Assembly (NCBI GenBank): GCA_002083405.1
Contig: LVWT01000010.1
Location: 1 to 12,688 of the forward strand
Direction: 5' to 3'
Source: Nitrospira sp. SG-bin2
Lineage (GTDB): Bacteria > Nitrospirota > Nitrospiria > Nitrospirales > Nitrospiraceae
Length of the DNA: 12,688 nucleotides
Part shown: piece by piece, positions 1 to 7,863 of the stretch
Numbering within the stretch: position 1 is the stretch's first letter
How the letters are laid out: each line of letters opens with the position of its first letter
Position numbers and translations under genes: made by a program
The notes under the pieces: model-generated
The model's input: the letters and a program-made list of their open reading frames with translations, nothing else
Database searches by the model: none
What the model was told of the DNA's origin: nothing

Positions 1-180
1 CTCACTGGCGATATCGAGGAGCGCTTGGGCGAGGGGAGAGACGGCGACAAGAGAGGGAGCAGAGTCGGAAGCAGCTGCCGGCGTTTGGTCCGCCGCAAAC
101 AGTAATCCTTGACTTGGATTCATTTCGAACTGCACAACCATCGACCACGCGATGGCCAGCACACACAACCCTTTATTCAT
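1..180 (-). CDS. urtB: Probable urea ABC transporter permease UrtB, N-terminal 60 codons only (runs off the window)
   Basis: Reading leftward from an ATG at 180-178 gives 60 codons with no stop up to base 1. The protein starts MNKGLCVLAIAWSMVV and looks like a secretory signal peptide, with a possible cleavage after FAA (residues 28-30). A polar Ala/Ser/Pro linker follows, then the start of a helical segment (SPLAQALLDIASE). UrtB proteins often carry a signal peptide and a helical periplasmic domain before their membrane permease domain, and urtB normally follows urtA, so I infer UrtB. The permease domain lies outside the window, so another exported protein is possible. An AGGA at 187-184 lies only 3 nt from the ATG, a short spacing. 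The gene is on the same strand as urtA, 164 bp beyond its stop. Confidence 0.6.
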   Translation of the reverse strand, partial: MNKGLCVLAIAWSMVVQFEMNPSQGLLFAADQTPAAASDSAPSLVAVSPLAQALLDIASE

Positions 181-259
181 GGGTCCTTTTCTACAACTCC
201 ATCGAATATTACGTTCCCTCAACTCACTTGAACGCGCTTCGCTTGAACCATCCCGATAA

Positions 260-292
260 GGCACTGCCGGCTTATTTCCTGCCGGCAGTGCC
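260..292. repeat. Perfect 12-bp inverted repeat (hairpin) between urtA and urtB
   Basis: GGCACTGCCGGC (260-271) is exactly complementary to GCCGGCAGTGCC (281-292), with a 9-nt loop. It lies between the urtA stop and the urtB-like start. Read on the minus strand it is not followed by a run of T, so it is not a classical intrinsic terminator. It could partly stop transcription or protect the 3' end of the urtA message, which would fit the need for more binding protein than permease. The structure is seen directly; the role is inferred. Confidence 0.8.
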
Positions 293-344
293 ATCATCTG
301 AAAATTCCCCGTCAGCGGGAACGCCACCTACACGTCTCTACATG

Positions 345-1712
345 CTACTTCGTATAGGTCCCCTGGTGATCGATCCAGTCGCAACCCTTTTCGGGATTGG
401 TGAATTCGCTCCAAGGTTCCGGCTTGACCAATCCCTTCGAGCGCCAGACCACTTTGAACTGGCCGTCTTTCAGAATTTCTCCGATCAGCACCGGCTTATG
501 GGTGTGCTGATTGCGCTCGTCCATCATGATCGTGCCGCCCGGCGCCAGGAATTTCTGGCCATACACGGCCTTGCGGACCTTGTCCACTTCGATCGAGCCG
601 GCTTTTTCAACTGCCTGCTTCCAGACATACACGCCGAAATACGCGGCTTCAATCGGATCGTCCGTGACCCGGTTTTCACCGTCCGGCAAGTTGTTGCGCT
701 TGCAGTACGCCTTGAAGCTCGCCACGAACTTCTTGTTCTGCGGCGTATCGACGCTCTGATAGTAGTTCCACGCAGCCAAGTGTCCGACCAAGGCGCTGGT
801 ATCCATGCCGCGCAACTCGTCTTCGGCCACGCTGAAGGCCATAATCGGCGCATCTTCTGCGCGCAGACCCTGGTTGCCGAATTCCTTGTAGAACGGCACG
901 TTACTGTCGCCGTTGATCGTACTGATCACGGCAGCGCCGCCGCCGGCCGCAAACTTTTTGACCTTGCCGCAGATCGTTTGATAGTCCTGATGGTGGAACG
1001 GTGTGTATTCTTCCGCGATATTGGCGGCAGGCACACCCTTCGCCAACAGCATGGCGCGGAGGATCTTGTTCGTCGTGCGGGGATACACGTAGTCGGTGCC
1101 CAAGAGATAGAACTTCTTGTAGTTTCCGCCTTCGGGGCTCATCAGGTATTCCACCGCCGGCTGCGCCTGTTGATTGACGGCCGCCCCGGTGTAAAACACG
1201 TTCTTGGAGCACTCTTCTCCTTCGTACTGCACCGGATAGAACAACATCCCGTTGTTCTTTTCGAATACCGGCAACACCGATTTCCGGCTGACGGACGTCC
1301 AACAACCGAACACCACGGACACCTTGTCCTGGAGCAGCAGTTGCTTCGCTTTTTCGGCGAACAGGTCCCAGTTCGAAGCCGGATCGACGACAACCGGTTC
1401 GATCTGCCTGCCCATCACGCCGCCAGCTTTATTGATTTCTTCGACTGCCATCAACACGACATCACGCAGCGAGACTTCGCTGATGGCCATCGTGCCGCTG
1501 AGGGAATGCAATATGCCGATCTTAATGGGAGGGCCGCCTGCGGCGTAGGAGAGGGCATAGTGACCGAGATTGCCTAGGAGTGCGGCAACCCCGACACCTG
1601 CGGCAACTCGACCGGTCTGGCCGAGAAACTCTCTTCTGGAGGATCCGATCGCTTCGGGAACAGCTGCATCGTCCTGAATCCGGTCTGTTTCCTGTGGCTC
1701 TTTCTTTTCCAT
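345..1712 (-). CDS. urtA: Urea ABC transporter, periplasmic urea-binding protein UrtA
   Basis: This is the solute-binding component that captures urea in the periplasm and delivers it to the UrtBC permease and UrtDE ATPases. The 455-residue protein begins with a charged segment and a Tat signal: SRREFLG at residues 25-31, then a hydrophobic stretch ending near SYAAGG (55-60). The mature protein opens with IKIGILHSLSGTMAISE, characteristic of UrtA, and keeps the family segments GCWTSVSRKSVLPVFE, LFYPVQYEGEE and DYVYPRTTNKI. Length is normal for the family plus the Tat leader. I chose the ATG at 1712-1710 because GAAAGGAG (1728-1721) lies 8 nt upstream. The frame is also open from GTG 1721 and ATG 1718, but these overlap or crowd that ribosome site. 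It is transcribed leftward into the urtB-like gene. Substrate assignment rests on family resemblance. Confidence 0.95.
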   Translation of the reverse strand: MEKKEPQETDRIQDDAAVPEAIGSSRREFLGQTGRVAAGVGVAALLGNLGHYALSYAAGGPPIKIGILHSLSGTMAISEVSLRDVVLMAVEEINKAGGVMGRQIEPVVVDPASNWDLFAEKAKQLLLQDKVSVVFGCWTSVSRKSVLPVFEKNNGMLFYPVQYEGEECSKNVFYTGAAVNQQAQPAVEYLMSPEGGNYKKFYLLGTDYVYPRTTNKILRAMLLAKGVPAANIAEEYTPFHHQDYQTICGKVKKFAAGGGAAVISTINGDSNVPFYKEFGNQGLRAEDAPIMAFSVAEDELRGMDTSALVGHLAAWNYYQSVDTPQNKKFVASFKAYCKRNNLPDGENRVTDDPIEAAYFGVYVWKQAVEKAGSIEVDKVRKAVYGQKFLAPGGTIMMDERNQHTHKPVLIGEILKDGQFKVVWRSKGLVKPEPWSEFTNPEKGCDWIDHQGTYTK

Positions 1713-2234
1713 CTGCATCACTCCTTTCGGTTGCTGTGAGTGGCGAACTTCCAGTCGATGCGTACGGCCTATGAAATTGTGCCAACACGGTACCAGTCTG
1801 AGCTCGATCTTGAATCGGCCCCGGCTGTTGTGACGATGCTGTACGGCTCAATTAGAGCCCAATCCCCTCCTTTCCAGACAAGTCAAAGGCTCCATCGAGC
1901 GATTGCGAATACCTTCTCCAGCCTGTCCCATCATGACTCACCGAGCAGAAGAACTCAGAGCGCCCGAATTACTGTTTTCTACTTTCTTTATCAGCACATG
2001 AGCGGATATGGCCCGGTTGATCCGGCCAAATCACCTACATACTTCTATACGCACGACCTTATAGTCCTTCATCATAATAGAGTCAATCCTTTTGTCTGGG
2101 AGTTCAACCAGTTGCATCGACGGAGTGTTCGGATGTCGATGAACAATTCACAATGACTCGGCAGATCGAATGCGGTACGAATCATTCTATCCATATTTTC
2201 GCGGCAACCATCTCATAAAGATCAACGGACGGCT

Positions 2235-2335
2235 ATCAGGAAAACCCTGAAAGAGCATCGGGAAACCACTGAGGAGGGTCAGGATGACTGAAAATTCCGT
2301 GAATGGACCTTGGCTCATCGGGAAAAATCACTGCC
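2235..2335. repeat. Three short related direct repeats upstream of the lipoprotein gene
   Basis: ATCAGGAAAACCCTGA (2235-2250) and ATCGGGAAACCACTGA (2257-2272) match at 13 of 16 positions and start 22 bp apart, about two helical turns. A third, looser copy, ATCGGGAAAAATCACTG, starts at 2317, exactly 60 bp after the second. Same-face spacing of the first two fits a protein-binding site, but no regulator is indicated by the neighbours. Confidence 0.5.
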
Positions 2336-2342
2336 GCCGCCT

Positions 2343-2371
2343 TTTGTTTTGACAACGATTCCTGCTAAACT
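2343..2371 (+). promoter_or_regulatory. Possible extended -10 promoter for the lipoprotein-helicase unit
   Basis: TGCTAAACT (2363-2371) resembles an extended -10 element with TAAACT as the hexamer. Seventeen bases upstream there is only a poor -35 (TTTGTT, 2343-2348). A good TTGACA at 2349-2354 exists but is too close to this -10 (11 bp) and has no good partner at 17 bp. The start of transcription is therefore uncertain. Confidence 0.3.
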
Positions 2372-2410
2372 GACCTGCTTCATCATTTTTCTTTGCGAGA
2401 GATGATCTGT

Positions 2411-3340
2411 ATGAATTCTGTACTGACATCGTCGTTACACATGCCTATCCGTGGCCGCCACCTGTTGATGGGATGCCTGGGCTTACTATTGGCCGCCTGT
2501 GTCAGCCCGCAAATTCCTGTCACGACCATCCATCAAGACTCTCGAAGCGCCGTCTTTATCGAAACGGTGCCGGATAAGTCATTTCGCGCGGCGCATCCCA
2601 TCACATTGGATAGCGCGACTCTGGCAGACGTGTTACGGGGCGTGCATACCAAAGAAAAAACCGACATGCTCCTGCTGATCGGCAAAGCACTCCGCACCAC
2701 CGATCTGAGCGACGCCCGTACCTTTTTCGAAGACGACATCGAGATCTTGGCACCGCACCTCACCACCGCGCTGGCGCAAGCGACGCCGAATCAACGGATT
2801 GGATTCCGCCTGTCCCACACACCGGCAGTTCCGGTCCAGTCGAAAAACGGCGGCCCGAACCTCGAAGTCACGGCCGGGTACCTCTTCGCAGACGGCCTCT
2901 CGCTTCATCTCACGTTGACCCAGTATCGCCATGTGCCCGGCAAGGTTGAAACGAGCAAAAAGGAACCGCGTCCGCTGCCGGACCCGGACGGCCTGCGGGA
3001 TCGCGAAATCAAATTCATTCCGGAAGCCGCGATACGCCAGGATGCCGACAATGAATCGAGCTGGTTCAGCGGACCCACCGACCGCACGCTGGTCATCGAT
3101 TATCAGCTGCTGACCAAACTGCTGGCCATGCCGCCGGAGCCTCCGCGCCCTGCGTTGTCCCCAACCGGACGGCCGGTTCCATCGGCGTCAACGCCCCCGG
3201 TCCAGTCCTATCAGCCGGCGCCGGCTGCAAGCGACGCCGAGCTGCGCGCTTTCAGAGAAGAACTGAAAGCGATGCAGAAGAAGCTGGCTGAGCAGAATGC
3301 CGAACTGGAACGGCTGAAACAGTCCTCTCCCAAGAAATAA
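2411..3340 (+). CDS. Conserved-looking lipoprotein with proline-rich linker and C-terminal coiled coil
   Basis: The 309-residue protein carries a lipoprotein signal, with basic residues RGR at 14-16, a hydrophobic core and the lipobox LAAC with Cys30 as the likely lipidated residue. The body (about 31-235) is a soluble domain that I do not recognise. A Pro/Ser/Ala-rich linker follows, and the last 36 residues (274-309) are a heptad-like helix rich in Glu, Lys and Leu, probably a coiled coil. I took ATG 2411 because a weak GAGAG lies about 8 nt upstream. TTG 2393 and ATG 2402 are in frame but add nothing to the signal peptide; ATG 2441 would give a shorter, equally plausible signal but has no ribosome site. 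The stop is 30 bp before the helicase start, so the two are probably cotranscribed. The function is unknown; it probably sits in the outer membrane facing the periplasm. Confidence 0.8.
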   Translation: MNSVLTSSLHMPIRGRHLLMGCLGLLLAACVSPQIPVTTIHQDSRSAVFIETVPDKSFRAAHPITLDSATLADVLRGVHTKEKTDMLLLIGKALRTTDLSDARTFFEDDIEILAPHLTTALAQATPNQRIGFRLSHTPAVPVQSKNGGPNLEVTAGYLFADGLSLHLTLTQYRHVPGKVETSKKEPRPLPDPDGLRDREIKFIPEAAIRQDADNESSWFSGPTDRTLVIDYQLLTKLLAMPPEPPRPALSPTGRPVPSASTPPVQSYQPAPAASDAELRAFREELKAMQKKLAEQNAELERLKQSSPKK

Positions 3341-3370
3341 CAGGCCCTCTCCCCGGTATCGCACTGCGCC

Positions 3371-6300
3371 ATGCCGAAGAAGACATCGCCTGATCTTGCA
3401 AAAGGCCTCACGCCCGGTCGCGAGAGATCTCAGGCCTCCTTGAATTATTCCTTGCATTCGCCCGCGCTCCTCGCTGCCTTTCGCGCGCTATCGACCAATG
3501 ACCTGTACACGATGGCGCCTAAGGAGTCCGTCGTCCGTGGATACGAGTATTACCGGCAGCAGCGCCTTCAACGGTATCAGTGGAGTCCTGATGCCACGAT
3601 ACTGACGGCACAGGTGCAAGGGACTCGTCTCTATTCAGTCCTTTTTGCGCTCGATGAGGGGTTCCTTGACGCGTCCTGCGATTGTCCGGCCTGGACCCCG
3701 GACTGGCACTGCAAACATGTGCTGTGCGCCTGTTTCACGACGAAACATGTCCTCTCGCCGGAGACGTTCAAAGTGCAGCCCCGGCAAGACACCAGACTGC
3801 CGCTGCTCCAGGCCGAGCTGCTCGGCAACAGGTCTGACCAGACTGCGCAGGCCGGCAGAGGGGCCATCGGAACAGCTCTCAACACATCCGTCAGAACGGG
3901 ACCGGTCTACGAAATCGTCATCGATGTCAGGCAGCCGCACCCGCGGCTCCTGCTCCACCGGAATGGCCTGCCGCTGTCTGGAGGATGGGTCTCCACGCTC
4001 CCGTCCGAACTGGTTCCGTTCCTCCATGGGTCCTGGCATTCAGGATTCGGAGAAGACCCTCTACTCCACTACCTCCGGCACTACAACAAGCCCTACCCGA
4101 TCGTACTGGCAACTGCGACAGCCTTGATCCCGCTCCGCTGGGACCGGTCGGTCACATGCCGGAGCAAGACAGAACTCGGCCTCATCGGAGATCGGGTCGT
4201 AGTCCGCGCAGTCTGTCTTGCCGACGATGTCCTGCTCGAACGCATCGTTCGCTTCAGGGATTTTGTGGCCGATGTGAACGGCGGACGGCTGCTCCTTCTG
4301 AAAGATGACGCCGGATGGTCCTCCTTCCATTCACTCCGGCATCGACTCAGGAAGATCCAGCCGTTCTTCAATCCCTACAACGATCTCGACGGATGGTCTT
4401 CCTCACCGGTGTTGTCGAACGAGAAGCATGGGTATCGGCGCAGCGCCGACCAGGAGATGGAGTTCTCCATCTCGTCGGACGAATTCCAATCATCGCAAAT
4501 CGAGATGGCACACAAACAAGCGGACCGGATCCTGTGCAATCTGATCCTGACGGTGGAGGGGCGGGAGGTTCCGGTTCACCGGCCCACCTCTCTCTCCTCC
4601 AATGACAGGCCTTCCTATGCGCTGATCTTAAGACCTCCGTCCGGCACCGACAACGCGCCACCCGCCTTCTGGACGTTGCAGGCGCAATGCCGTCGCGGCG
4701 ATGTCCGGTTCGCTCCGTGTCTCGCATCGTTCGGATGTATCCAGGCATTGGAACAAGGCCGCGCCGTGTCAGGAGCGATGCGCGCGCATAAACGAAAGGC
4801 TGTGCTCTATGACACGTTTTTCCGGCTGCTGACGGTGCACGACTCCAAGGAACGGGATCGGCGCATCAAAACAACCATTGCCCTGGAAGGTTGGTCGCGC
4901 GCCGTCAGCAACGAGGCGATGCAGTGGCTCACACAGCATGTATCGGACTATGCCAGGCAGGATCTCCGGCTACAGATACGCGCTGGGCGCTGGGAGTTGC
5001 TGCCCGTCGAGAAGGCCCGCGAGGCGTTGCTCTACCACATACCATTCAGCCTGTACGGTCCTGAAATCTTTCGCGGCATGCGGCGCAGCGACGAGATGAG
5101 GATCGACGCGTTACGGCTGTTTCAGCAATTGCCGGCTCTCTTGGAAGCGCTCACCGCCTCCGGAATCACATTGTTCTATGAAGACAAGCCGCTTCAGTCC
5201 TCGCGCTGGGATTGTTCGGTTCATGTGGGCCGCGGCGAACAGGAAGCGACCGGGATCGACTGGTTCGAGATCCGCCCGGAGATCCGGTGCGACGGCGTCG
5301 TGATGGATGAAGCCGACTGGCAGACGGCGCTCCGCCAGGGAGGACTGGTCAATATCAAGGGCGAGCTGCGTGTGCTGGACAGCCATACCATAGAGCGGCT
5401 ACGCGCGATCCTTGACCTGACCGGAACAGCGCCGGCTAACCGGGACTCCGCGCAGATCGTCCGGGTGCCGAGGCTCCAGGTCCTCGACTGGCTGGCCTTG
5501 CGCGAACAGGGCATTACCGTTTCACTGCCGGCTGAAGACGAAGCCGTGCTCGCCCGTCTGCTGCGATTCACACGGATCGCCCCTCGGCCTCTCCCCAAGG
5601 GTGTGCATGCGACGCTCCGCCCCTATCAACAAGACGGCTATGCCTGGCTGGCGTTTCTCTACGAACATCGCTTCGGCGCCTGCCTGGCGGACGATATGGG
5701 ACTGGGCAAGACACTCCAGGCGATCTGCCTCCTGGCCGCCGTACGGGAAGGCCGTATCGGAGCATCATCCCGCACGAAAGGGCCTCATCTGGTCGTCGCC
5801 CCGACGAGTCTCCTATTCAATTGGGAGCAAGAACTGGCCCGATTTGCGCCCGGCTTGAAGGTCCACGTCTATAGCGGCAGCGCACGCACGCTTGAGGCCA
5901 AGGACGGTGACGTGGTCCTTACGACGTATGGAGTGGTTCGCCGGGACATCGAATGCTTGGAACGCACGGCGTTTCACATCATCGTGTTCGACGAGGCACA
6001 GGCAGTGAAGAATATTCTCGCGGACACGACAGGAGCCGTCCGCCGGCTGAAGGGGCGGTTCAAACTGACATTGACCGGCACCCCGCTTGAAAATCACCTC
6101 GGCGAATACTTTTCTGTGATCGACATCTGTATACCGGGGCTGCTCGGCGAGTTCACGCCGAAGTTGAAGCGGGCTGATGGCCCCACGCTGGACCGGCTGC
6201 TTCGCAGGACCAGGCCCTTCATCTTGCGGAGAACCAAGGCCGAGATTCTCCACGATTTGCCGCCGAAAATCGAAAGCGAGGTCTTTCTCGATTTGACCGA

Positions 6301-7003
6301 TCGCCAAAAGGCCCTCTATCAGCAGACTGTGGCTCAGGTCCGCTCCACGATCGAGGCAGCCTACCGCACCAAGACGTCAGGCCAGGCCCAGTTCATTGCC
6401 TTGACGGCTATTCTCAAGCTCCGCCAAGTCTGTTTGTCACCTCGCCTCCTGACGAACCGAACCGATGAGCCTTCCCCCAAGCTCAGCTTCCTGGTGGAGC
6501 GGTTGCAAGTCTTGCTGGAGGAGGGACACAGCGCCCTCGTGTTTTCTCAGTTCACCAGCTTTCTGGACCTTGTGGAAGAAGCCTGCGCCAAGCATCATCT
6601 GCCGTACCACCGGCTGGACGGCTCGACTGCGGCGGCAGCCCGCAAAGGCCGTGTGTCGGCCTTTCAGACCGGCGAACGGTCGAGCGTGTTTCTCTTGAGC
6701 CTCAAGGCGGGAGGGCAGGGACTCAACCTCACCAAAGCGAGCTATGTGTTTCATTTGGACCCCTGGTGGAATCCGGCGGTCGAGAAACAGGCCTCGGACC
6801 GCGCCCACCGCATCGGGCAGCAGCGGACGGTGTCGATCGTGCGGATTCTCATGCGGCACAGTATCGAGGAAAAGATGATCGCGCTCAAACAACGGAAGCT
6901 CGAACTGTACGACGCAGTCATGGCCGGCGCAGTGCGCGGCTCCGGACAGGGCGTCTTGACCAAAACCGATTTCGACTTTTTACTCTCGCCGGGCGCGCCG
7001 TGA
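3371..7003 (+). CDS. SWIM zinc-finger SNF2-family DNA helicase/translocase (HepA/RapA-like superfamily 2)
   Basis: A 1210-residue ATP-driven DNA translocase. Near the N-terminus is a SWIM zinc finger, C103-x-C105-x8-C114-x-H116, a fold that binds DNA or protein. A long middle region (about 170-720) lacks motifs I recognise and probably includes the bacterial SNF2-associated segment. The motor domain is complete: Walker A DDMGLGKT at 774-781 (Lys780), DEAQ box at 874-877, LTGTPLEN at 901-908, motif V LKAGGQGLNL from 1111, and motif VI D1143-RAHRIGQ to 1150. All catalytic motifs look intact. Known relatives act in chromatin-like remodelling, transcription recycling or repair; some occur in phage-defence loci, but no defence partner is visible here. 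The first ATG (3371) has no clear ribosome site; ATG 3511 is an alternative but lies inside a well-formed N-terminal segment. Confidence 0.95.
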   Translation: MPKKTSPDLAKGLTPGRERSQASLNYSLHSPALLAAFRALSTNDLYTMAPKESVVRGYEYYRQQRLQRYQWSPDATILTAQVQGTRLYSVLFALDEGFLDASCDCPAWTPDWHCKHVLCACFTTKHVLSPETFKVQPRQDTRLPLLQAELLGNRSDQTAQAGRGAIGTALNTSVRTGPVYEIVIDVRQPHPRLLLHRNGLPLSGGWVSTLPSELVPFLHGSWHSGFGEDPLLHYLRHYNKPYPIVLATATALIPLRWDRSVTCRSKTELGLIGDRVVVRAVCLADDVLLERIVRFRDFVADVNGGRLLLLKDDAGWSSFHSLRHRLRKIQPFFNPYNDLDGWSSSPVLSNEKHGYRRSADQEMEFSISSDEFQSSQIEMAHKQADRILCNLILTVEGREVPVHRPTSLSSNDRPSYALILRPPSGTDNAPPAFWTLQAQCRRGDVRFAPCLASFGCIQALEQGRAVSGAMRAHKRKAVLYDTFFRLLTVHDSKERDRRIKTTIALEGWSRAVSNEAMQWLTQHVSDYARQDLRLQIRAGRWELLPVEKAREALLYHIPFSLYGPEIFRGMRRSDEMRIDALRLFQQLPALLEALTASGITLFYEDKPLQSSRWDCSVHVGRGEQEATGIDWFEIRPEIRCDGVVMDEADWQTALRQGGLVNIKGELRVLDSHTIERLRAILDLTGTAPANRDSAQIVRVPRLQVLDWLALREQGITVSLPAEDEAVLARLLRFTRIAPRPLPKGVHATLRPYQQDGYAWLAFLYEHRFGACLADDMGLGKTLQAICLLAAVREGRIGASSRTKGPHLVVAPTSLLFNWEQELARFAPGLKVHVYSGSARTLEAKDGDVVLTTYGVVRRDIECLERTAFHIIVFDEAQAVKNILADTTGAVRRLKGRFKLTLTGTPLENHLGEYFSVIDICIPGLLGEFTPKLKRADGPTLDRLLRRTRPFILRRTKAEILHDLPPKIESEVFLDLTDRQKALYQQTVAQVRSTIEAAYRTKTSGQAQFIALTAILKLRQVCLSPRLLTNRTDEPSPKLSFLVERLQVLLEEGHSALVFSQFTSFLDLVEEACAKHHLPYHRLDGSTAAAARKGRVSAFQTGERSSVFLLSLKAGGQGLNLTKASYVFHLDPWWNPAVEKQASDRAHRIGQQRTVSIVRILMRHSIEEKMIALKQRKLELYDAVMAGAVRGSGQGVLTKTDFDFLLSPGAP

Positions 7004-7163
7004 GGAGACGCCGGCTCTGTCCGGGATTGCCGCCGCGCCAGGCATCCTGCCATCACCACGGCCCGGTAGGATTCGACCCTCTGTGAGTCATATCAATCGG
7101 CCTCAATCCTGATAGGCCGCCCCGCCGTCGCCGGATTCGCTGTCATTTCTTCAGACGCAACGT

Positions 7164-7192
7164 TTGACCTCGCTCAGTCGCCGCTGTATGAT
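7164..7192 (+). promoter_or_regulatory. Sigma-70 promoter of the toxin-antitoxin operon
   Basis: TTGACC (7164-7169) and TATGAT (7187-7192) each match the consensus at five of six positions and are separated by exactly 17 bp. Transcription would start near 7199, giving a leader of about 15 nt that contains the AGGAG ribosome site at 7203-7207. Toxin-antitoxin promoters are normally repressed by their own antitoxin; no clear palindromic operator is visible over this promoter. Confidence 0.75.
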
Positions 7193-7213
7193 TTTGTCAC
7201 ACAGGAGACGCTC

Positions 7214-7459
7214 ATGAAACGCACCCGCGTACCGATCACGGTTTCGCTCCCATCCAATCTCGCCGAGAATTTTGAACGGCTGGCCAAGGCGGAGGCCAAG
7301 AACAAGAGCCAACTGTTCAGGGACATGCTCACGGCCTATGAGCGAAGGCGACGGGAAGAGCAGTTCCATGAGTTGCAGCGATACGGCGTAAAGCAGGCCC
7401 GCAAGAAAGGGGTGCTGACCGAAGCCGACGTGGAGAAACTGGTGTTCCAAGGTCGCTGA
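7214..7459 (+). CDS. Ribbon-helix-helix (CopG-like) antitoxin
   Basis: An 81-residue protein whose N-terminus (RVPITVSLPSNLAENFERLA) has the short beta strand and following helix of ribbon-helix-helix DNA-binding proteins. It continues with KNKSQLFRDMLTAYERRR, the second helix, and ends in a charged tail likely to bind and neutralise the partner toxin. ATG 7214 lies 6 nt after AGGAG (7203-7207) and about 15 nt after the predicted transcription start. Only 2 nt separate its stop from the PIN-domain gene, the usual antitoxin-first order. It probably binds its own promoter as a dimer. The family is clear; the exact subfamily is not. Confidence 0.88.
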   Translation: MKRTRVPITVSLPSNLAENFERLAKAEAKNKSQLFRDMLTAYERRRREEQFHELQRYGVKQARKKGVLTEADVEKLVFQGR

Positions 7460-7461
7460 TC

Positions 7462-7863
7462 GTGCGGGTTGTTTTTGACACCAACATCTACGTCTCGGCC
7501 TTTGCTATTCCGGGAGGGAAGGCCGAGGAGGCTTACCTCCAAGCAGTGCACGGCCGGTTCGAGCTATTCACCTCGGTTGCCATCCTGACGGAAACCGCCG
7601 GCGTGCTTCAAACGAAGTTCGATTGGGCGGAAAACAGAGCTCGACAAGCCATACAGGAGATCAGCCAGACCGCAACCGTCCTACGCCCTCGCCCGATCCT
7701 TCATCTATTGAAAGATGAGCCGGACAATCGCATCCTTGAATGTGCGATGGCCGCAGACGCCCAGTGGATCATCACCGGGGATCGACATCTCCTTGGGCTT
7801 AGACGACATGCGGAGAGCACGATCATCTCGTTGGCCGACTTTCTCACCGAACTCGACAAGTAG
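7462..7863 (+). CDS. PIN-domain ribonuclease toxin (COG1569-like)
   Basis: A 133-residue PIN-domain protein, predicted to be a metal-dependent ribonuclease that acts as the toxin of the pair. The acidic active-site residues are all present: D6 in VVFDTN, E44 in ILTETAG, D88 in DEPDNRILECA, and D107 in IITGDRHLL. Length is normal for a full PIN fold, so the toxin appears intact. It starts with GTG 7462, two bases after the antitoxin stop, with an AAGG inside the end of the antitoxin gene serving as a possible ribosome site, so translation is probably coupled. Related toxins cleave RNA when the antitoxin is degraded; the target here cannot be told from sequence. Confidence 0.88.
   Translation: MRVVFDTNIYVSAFAIPGGKAEEAYLQAVHGRFELFTSVAILTETAGVLQTKFDWAENRARQAIQEISQTATVLRPRPILHLLKDEPDNRILECAMAADAQWIITGDRHLLGLRRHAESTIISLADFLTELDK

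Larger units (their letters stand above)
1713..2410. other. Intergenic region between divergent urtA and the lipoprotein gene
   Basis: This stretch of about 0.7 kb holds no convincing gene. A plus-strand frame is open from 1740 to 2156 but has no ribosome-binding site and no recognisable protein character. The region must contain the control sequences of urtA (leftward) and of the lipoprotein gene (rightward). Visible structure: the near-palindrome GGCTC-N5-GAGCC at 1845-1859, about 130 bp upstream of urtA, and three related GGAAA-centred repeats at 2235-2335, listed separately. Confidence 0.6.

Noticed and set aside
114..1577. A 487-codon open frame on the plus strand opposite urtA
   Set aside because: It is antisense to a clear urtA, has no ribosome site, and its translation shows no domain; long antisense frames are common in high-GC genes.
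1769..1785. Possible sigma-54 promoter for urtA on the minus strand (TGGCAC at 1785-1780)
   Set aside because: The -24 half is perfect, but the -12 position reads TCAT in place of TTGC, so the essential GC is missing.
1740..2156. A 138-codon plus-strand open frame in the urtA upstream region
   Set aside because: GTG start without a ribosome site, mixed composition and no recognisable protein features; it would occupy the urtA promoter region.
7098..7119. Hairpin CGGCCT-N10-AGGCCG after the helicase gene as a terminator
   Set aside because: Only 6 bp of stem, no T run, and about 95 bp beyond the stop codon; too weak to list as a terminator.
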